In this document: piece by piece, positions 19,186 to 20,969 of the stretch
How the letters are laid out: each line of letters begins with the position of its first letter
Position numbering within the stretch: position 1 is the stretch's first letter
DNA from: Lindgomyces ingoldianus
Taxonomy: Eukaryota > Ascomycota > Dothideomycetes > Pleosporales > Lindgomycetaceae
Length of the DNA: 20,969 bases
Assembly: GCF_010093535.1 (NCBI RefSeq)
Contig: NW_022985187.1
Span: forward strand, 97,268-118,236
Reading direction: 5' to 3'
Program-made: the position numbers and the translations under genes
The notes under the pieces: model-generated
Databases searched by the model: none
What the model was told of the DNA's origin: nothing
Seen by the model: the letters and a program-made list of their open reading frames with translations, nothing else

Positions 19186-20310
19186 TAAAATACTACGACA
19201 GTTTATAAATAATCTGTAAAAGCAAAGCTTGCTTAGAGTAATTATTGCAACTGCTAATTAGAGAGCAATAAAAAGTAAGTCTATTAACTATAAGAGGCTT
19301 ATAGAGAGCTTAGACGCTAAGTGTCTTAGGCTGCTTGTCTAAAACACAGGCGCAACACTAGGCCTATGTAGGTGACGCTAGGTCCCTGTGCTCTTCTTAC
19401 GCAATAGTAATAGTTAGCGCATTAAAGTAGGTTATTTAGGTTAAATAATAGTTACAGCATAATGCTTAGCAAAGTAGTATTAGATAGGTAATAGATGTAT
19501 AATAATAATATTTAACTAGAGCATGTAACTAATTACTAACACACTAATATAGCTAATGCTAACCTCTAAAACACTAATATAGCTAAAAAAAAAGTAAATA
19601 ATAGCTAGCTAATTCTTAGCTTTAATTAAGTTAGTAAAAGTTCTTTTTTAAAAACTTAAAGTTTATGTAAATTTAAAACTAGTTATTTAGAAATTAGTTA
19701 ATTATTAGCTGTAATTAAGAGAACATGTTTTAGCTTTAGCTTTTAATATGTTTCTTTTCTTATAATAGTTTTCCTTTATTATAGTTATGTTACAGCTATC
19801 TAACCTCTAAGTACTCTAAGGGCTTAGCACAGGGTATATAGGCTTCTTAGCCTCTGTACCTCTGCCTCTAACTCTAAGGTTTACTCTCTTTTATTAACCC
19901 CCTATTCTGCATTCTCTCTCTGTAACCTGTGTTTCCTGCTTAATACCTCTTACATCCTTTTTTTAACACCTTGCAGTCTCTAGTGTTGTGTAATAAGGTA
20001 GACGCCCTGCCTACTAAGCTAATACTGTATAACTTTCTCTACTGTACTAAAAGGTACGCATAAGAATACTTAAGCTAAGTATTCTTGCATAGTATAATAT
20101 ATATATAGATAATGCTAGGGCTAGCACTAGCACTAGTAGTTGTCTCTAGTCTAGCCTATGTAACGGCGCAGGCAAGACAATAGGTCCGAATGCGGTATGA
20201 ATCCACTCAGAGGCATATGGGAGTGCGTGGGGACTTAGAGACCTGGGAATACTAATGACACCTATAGGCCTTGTACGTAGGATATCAGAAAACTACTGAG
20301 CTAGCTACAG
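19186..20310 (+). repeat. Right arm of the ~1.12-kb inverted duplication
   Basis: This is the complement of 1-1124, with about 99% identity in the stretches I compared. It carries the first half of the solo LTR at 20159 and its left target duplication, just as the left arm does. Homology reaches 20310 only because the window begins there in the partner, so the repeat probably extends further. The 19186-19988 part has no gene, and I do not recognise its family. Confidence 0.93.
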
Positions 20311-20864
20311 GGGCAAGGTGCGACTAAATACATAAGGGAATAGGGGCAACTGTGGGGGACTAGGTCGAGTTATGGTCGGGGCCGATACAGGGACCCTTCA
20401 GATAGGATCTGAGCGACCTGAGATGGAACAATTTGTAGAATTGTTACAGCCTAAACCTCTATAAGCAAGAGAAGGCTATGTGGTTAACTGTGCCTACTTT
20501 ATTACACATTGCGCCTGTTCCTTTCACAGCCTAATACTACTACACTATGTTTAATACTGCTACCTAATATCTTTAATTTAATTATTTAAGCATTAAAGCC
20601 CTAGTTGTAGAGCTGCAGCTTGTGTAGTTTATTGCCTCTATGTAACAAGGTTAGCACAGTTAACCACGTGGCCTTCTCTTGCTTATAGAGGTTTAGGCTA
20701 GGCTAGAGACAACTGCTAGTGCTAGTGCTTACCCTACTATTATCTATATATATATTATACTATGCAAGAATACTTAGCTTAAGTATTCTTATGCGTGCCT
20801 TTTAGTATAGTAAGAAAAGTTGTATAGTATTAGCTTAGCAGGCAGAGCGCCTACCTTATTACAC
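19989..20864. mobile_element. Large imperfect palindrome (foldback-like repeat) carrying a solo LTR
   Basis: With the LTR removed, 19989-20158 plus 20449 to about 20497 is the inverted repeat of about 20652-20864. The arms are about 215 bp with a 150-bp spacer, outer ends TGTAATAAGG and CCTTATTACA. The inner arm ends read GCCTAAACCTCTATAAGC (20449) and GCTTATAGAGGTTTAGGC (ending 20698). The arms share a conserved 25-base hairpin and a tRNA A-box-like string. Without the LTR the unit would be about 580 bp, the size of a foldback miniature transposon. I found no convincing target duplication at the outer ends. Position 152 to about 334 holds one further arm. Confidence 0.6.
20159..20448 (+). 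mobile_element. Solo LTR with GCCTA target-site duplication
   Basis: It starts TGTAACGGCGC and ends AATTGTTACA, a 290-bp relative of the LTR at 1862-2150. It is flanked by GCCTA at 20154-20158 and GCCTA at 20449-20453. The palindrome arm at 20652-20698 shows the corresponding unoccupied sequence, TTTAGGCTAGGC. Compared with the 1862 copy it is more decayed (AATTTGTAGAATT where the other has GATTCATGAGGAT). Confidence 0.92.
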
Positions 20865-20903
20865 TCTGCAGGAATTTCTTAGAGTGCTAGGGAGCTCTAC
20901 TGC

Positions 20904-20929
20904 TGCCTCTGCCTCTGCCTCTGCCTCTC
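20904..20929 (+). repeat. TGCCTC microsatellite
   Basis: Four perfect TGCCTC units and a partial fifth lie in a short, non-decayed segment at the window end. No coding frame around it can be judged because the window stops at 20969. Confidence 0.9.
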
Positions 20930-20969
20930 TATCGCCGCAAAGATTAATGTAGTACATGTAATACCTTAA

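Overview
The window looks like an AT-rich, transposon-filled compartment of a filamentous ascomycete (Pezizomycotina) nuclear genome. Three things point there: nested LTR retrotransposons and Fot1/pogo-type DNA transposons, pervasive C-to-T and G-to-A decay of every repeat in the style of repeat-induced point mutation (RIP), and one intact, intron-free gene of ordinary base composition. That gene (3263-4159, + strand) encodes a small protein kinase. I see no other convincing intact protein gene and no rRNA, tRNA or CRISPR.

Layout. 1-1124 is the left arm of an inverted duplication whose partner is 19186-20310. Both arms carry the same LTR at the same site. 1121-3026 is a decayed Fot1/pogo-type transposon (transposase on +) split by a solo LTR at 1862-2150. 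3029-4394 is the only long stretch without heavy decay and holds the kinase gene. 4395-4741 is AT-rich with no recognisable content. 4742-16375 is copy A of a Copia-like retrotransposon, broken into pieces by later insertions: a 5,663-bp Ty3/Gypsy chromovirus (5986-11648), a Fot1/pogo-type transposon (11866-14808) that itself carries a 1,100-bp foldback derivative of its own family (12607-13706), and a 407-bp miniature LTR element (15069-15475). 16376-19185 is copy B of the same Copia-like element, truncated by the right arm of the inverted duplication. 20159-20448 is a second solo LTR, sitting in a large imperfect palindrome that runs to about 20864. The window ends in a short TGCCTC microsatellite and unassigned sequence.

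Exact target-site duplications fix most boundaries: TCTAT for the solo LTR at 1862, CGCCT for the Gypsy element, TA for the three Fot1-type ends and elements, TAAGC for the miniature LTR element, and GCCTA for the solo LTR at 20159. These give a relative order of events: the Copia-like copies first, then Gypsy, Fot1-type and miniature insertions into copy A, then the foldback element into the Fot1-type copy.

The points most worth a second look are the isolated kinase with non-standard motifs and a C-terminal tail cut off by one stop codon, the inverted duplication whose arms share their decay, the foldback element built from one transposon end, the miniature LTR element, and a graded decay pattern across the two Gypsy LTRs.
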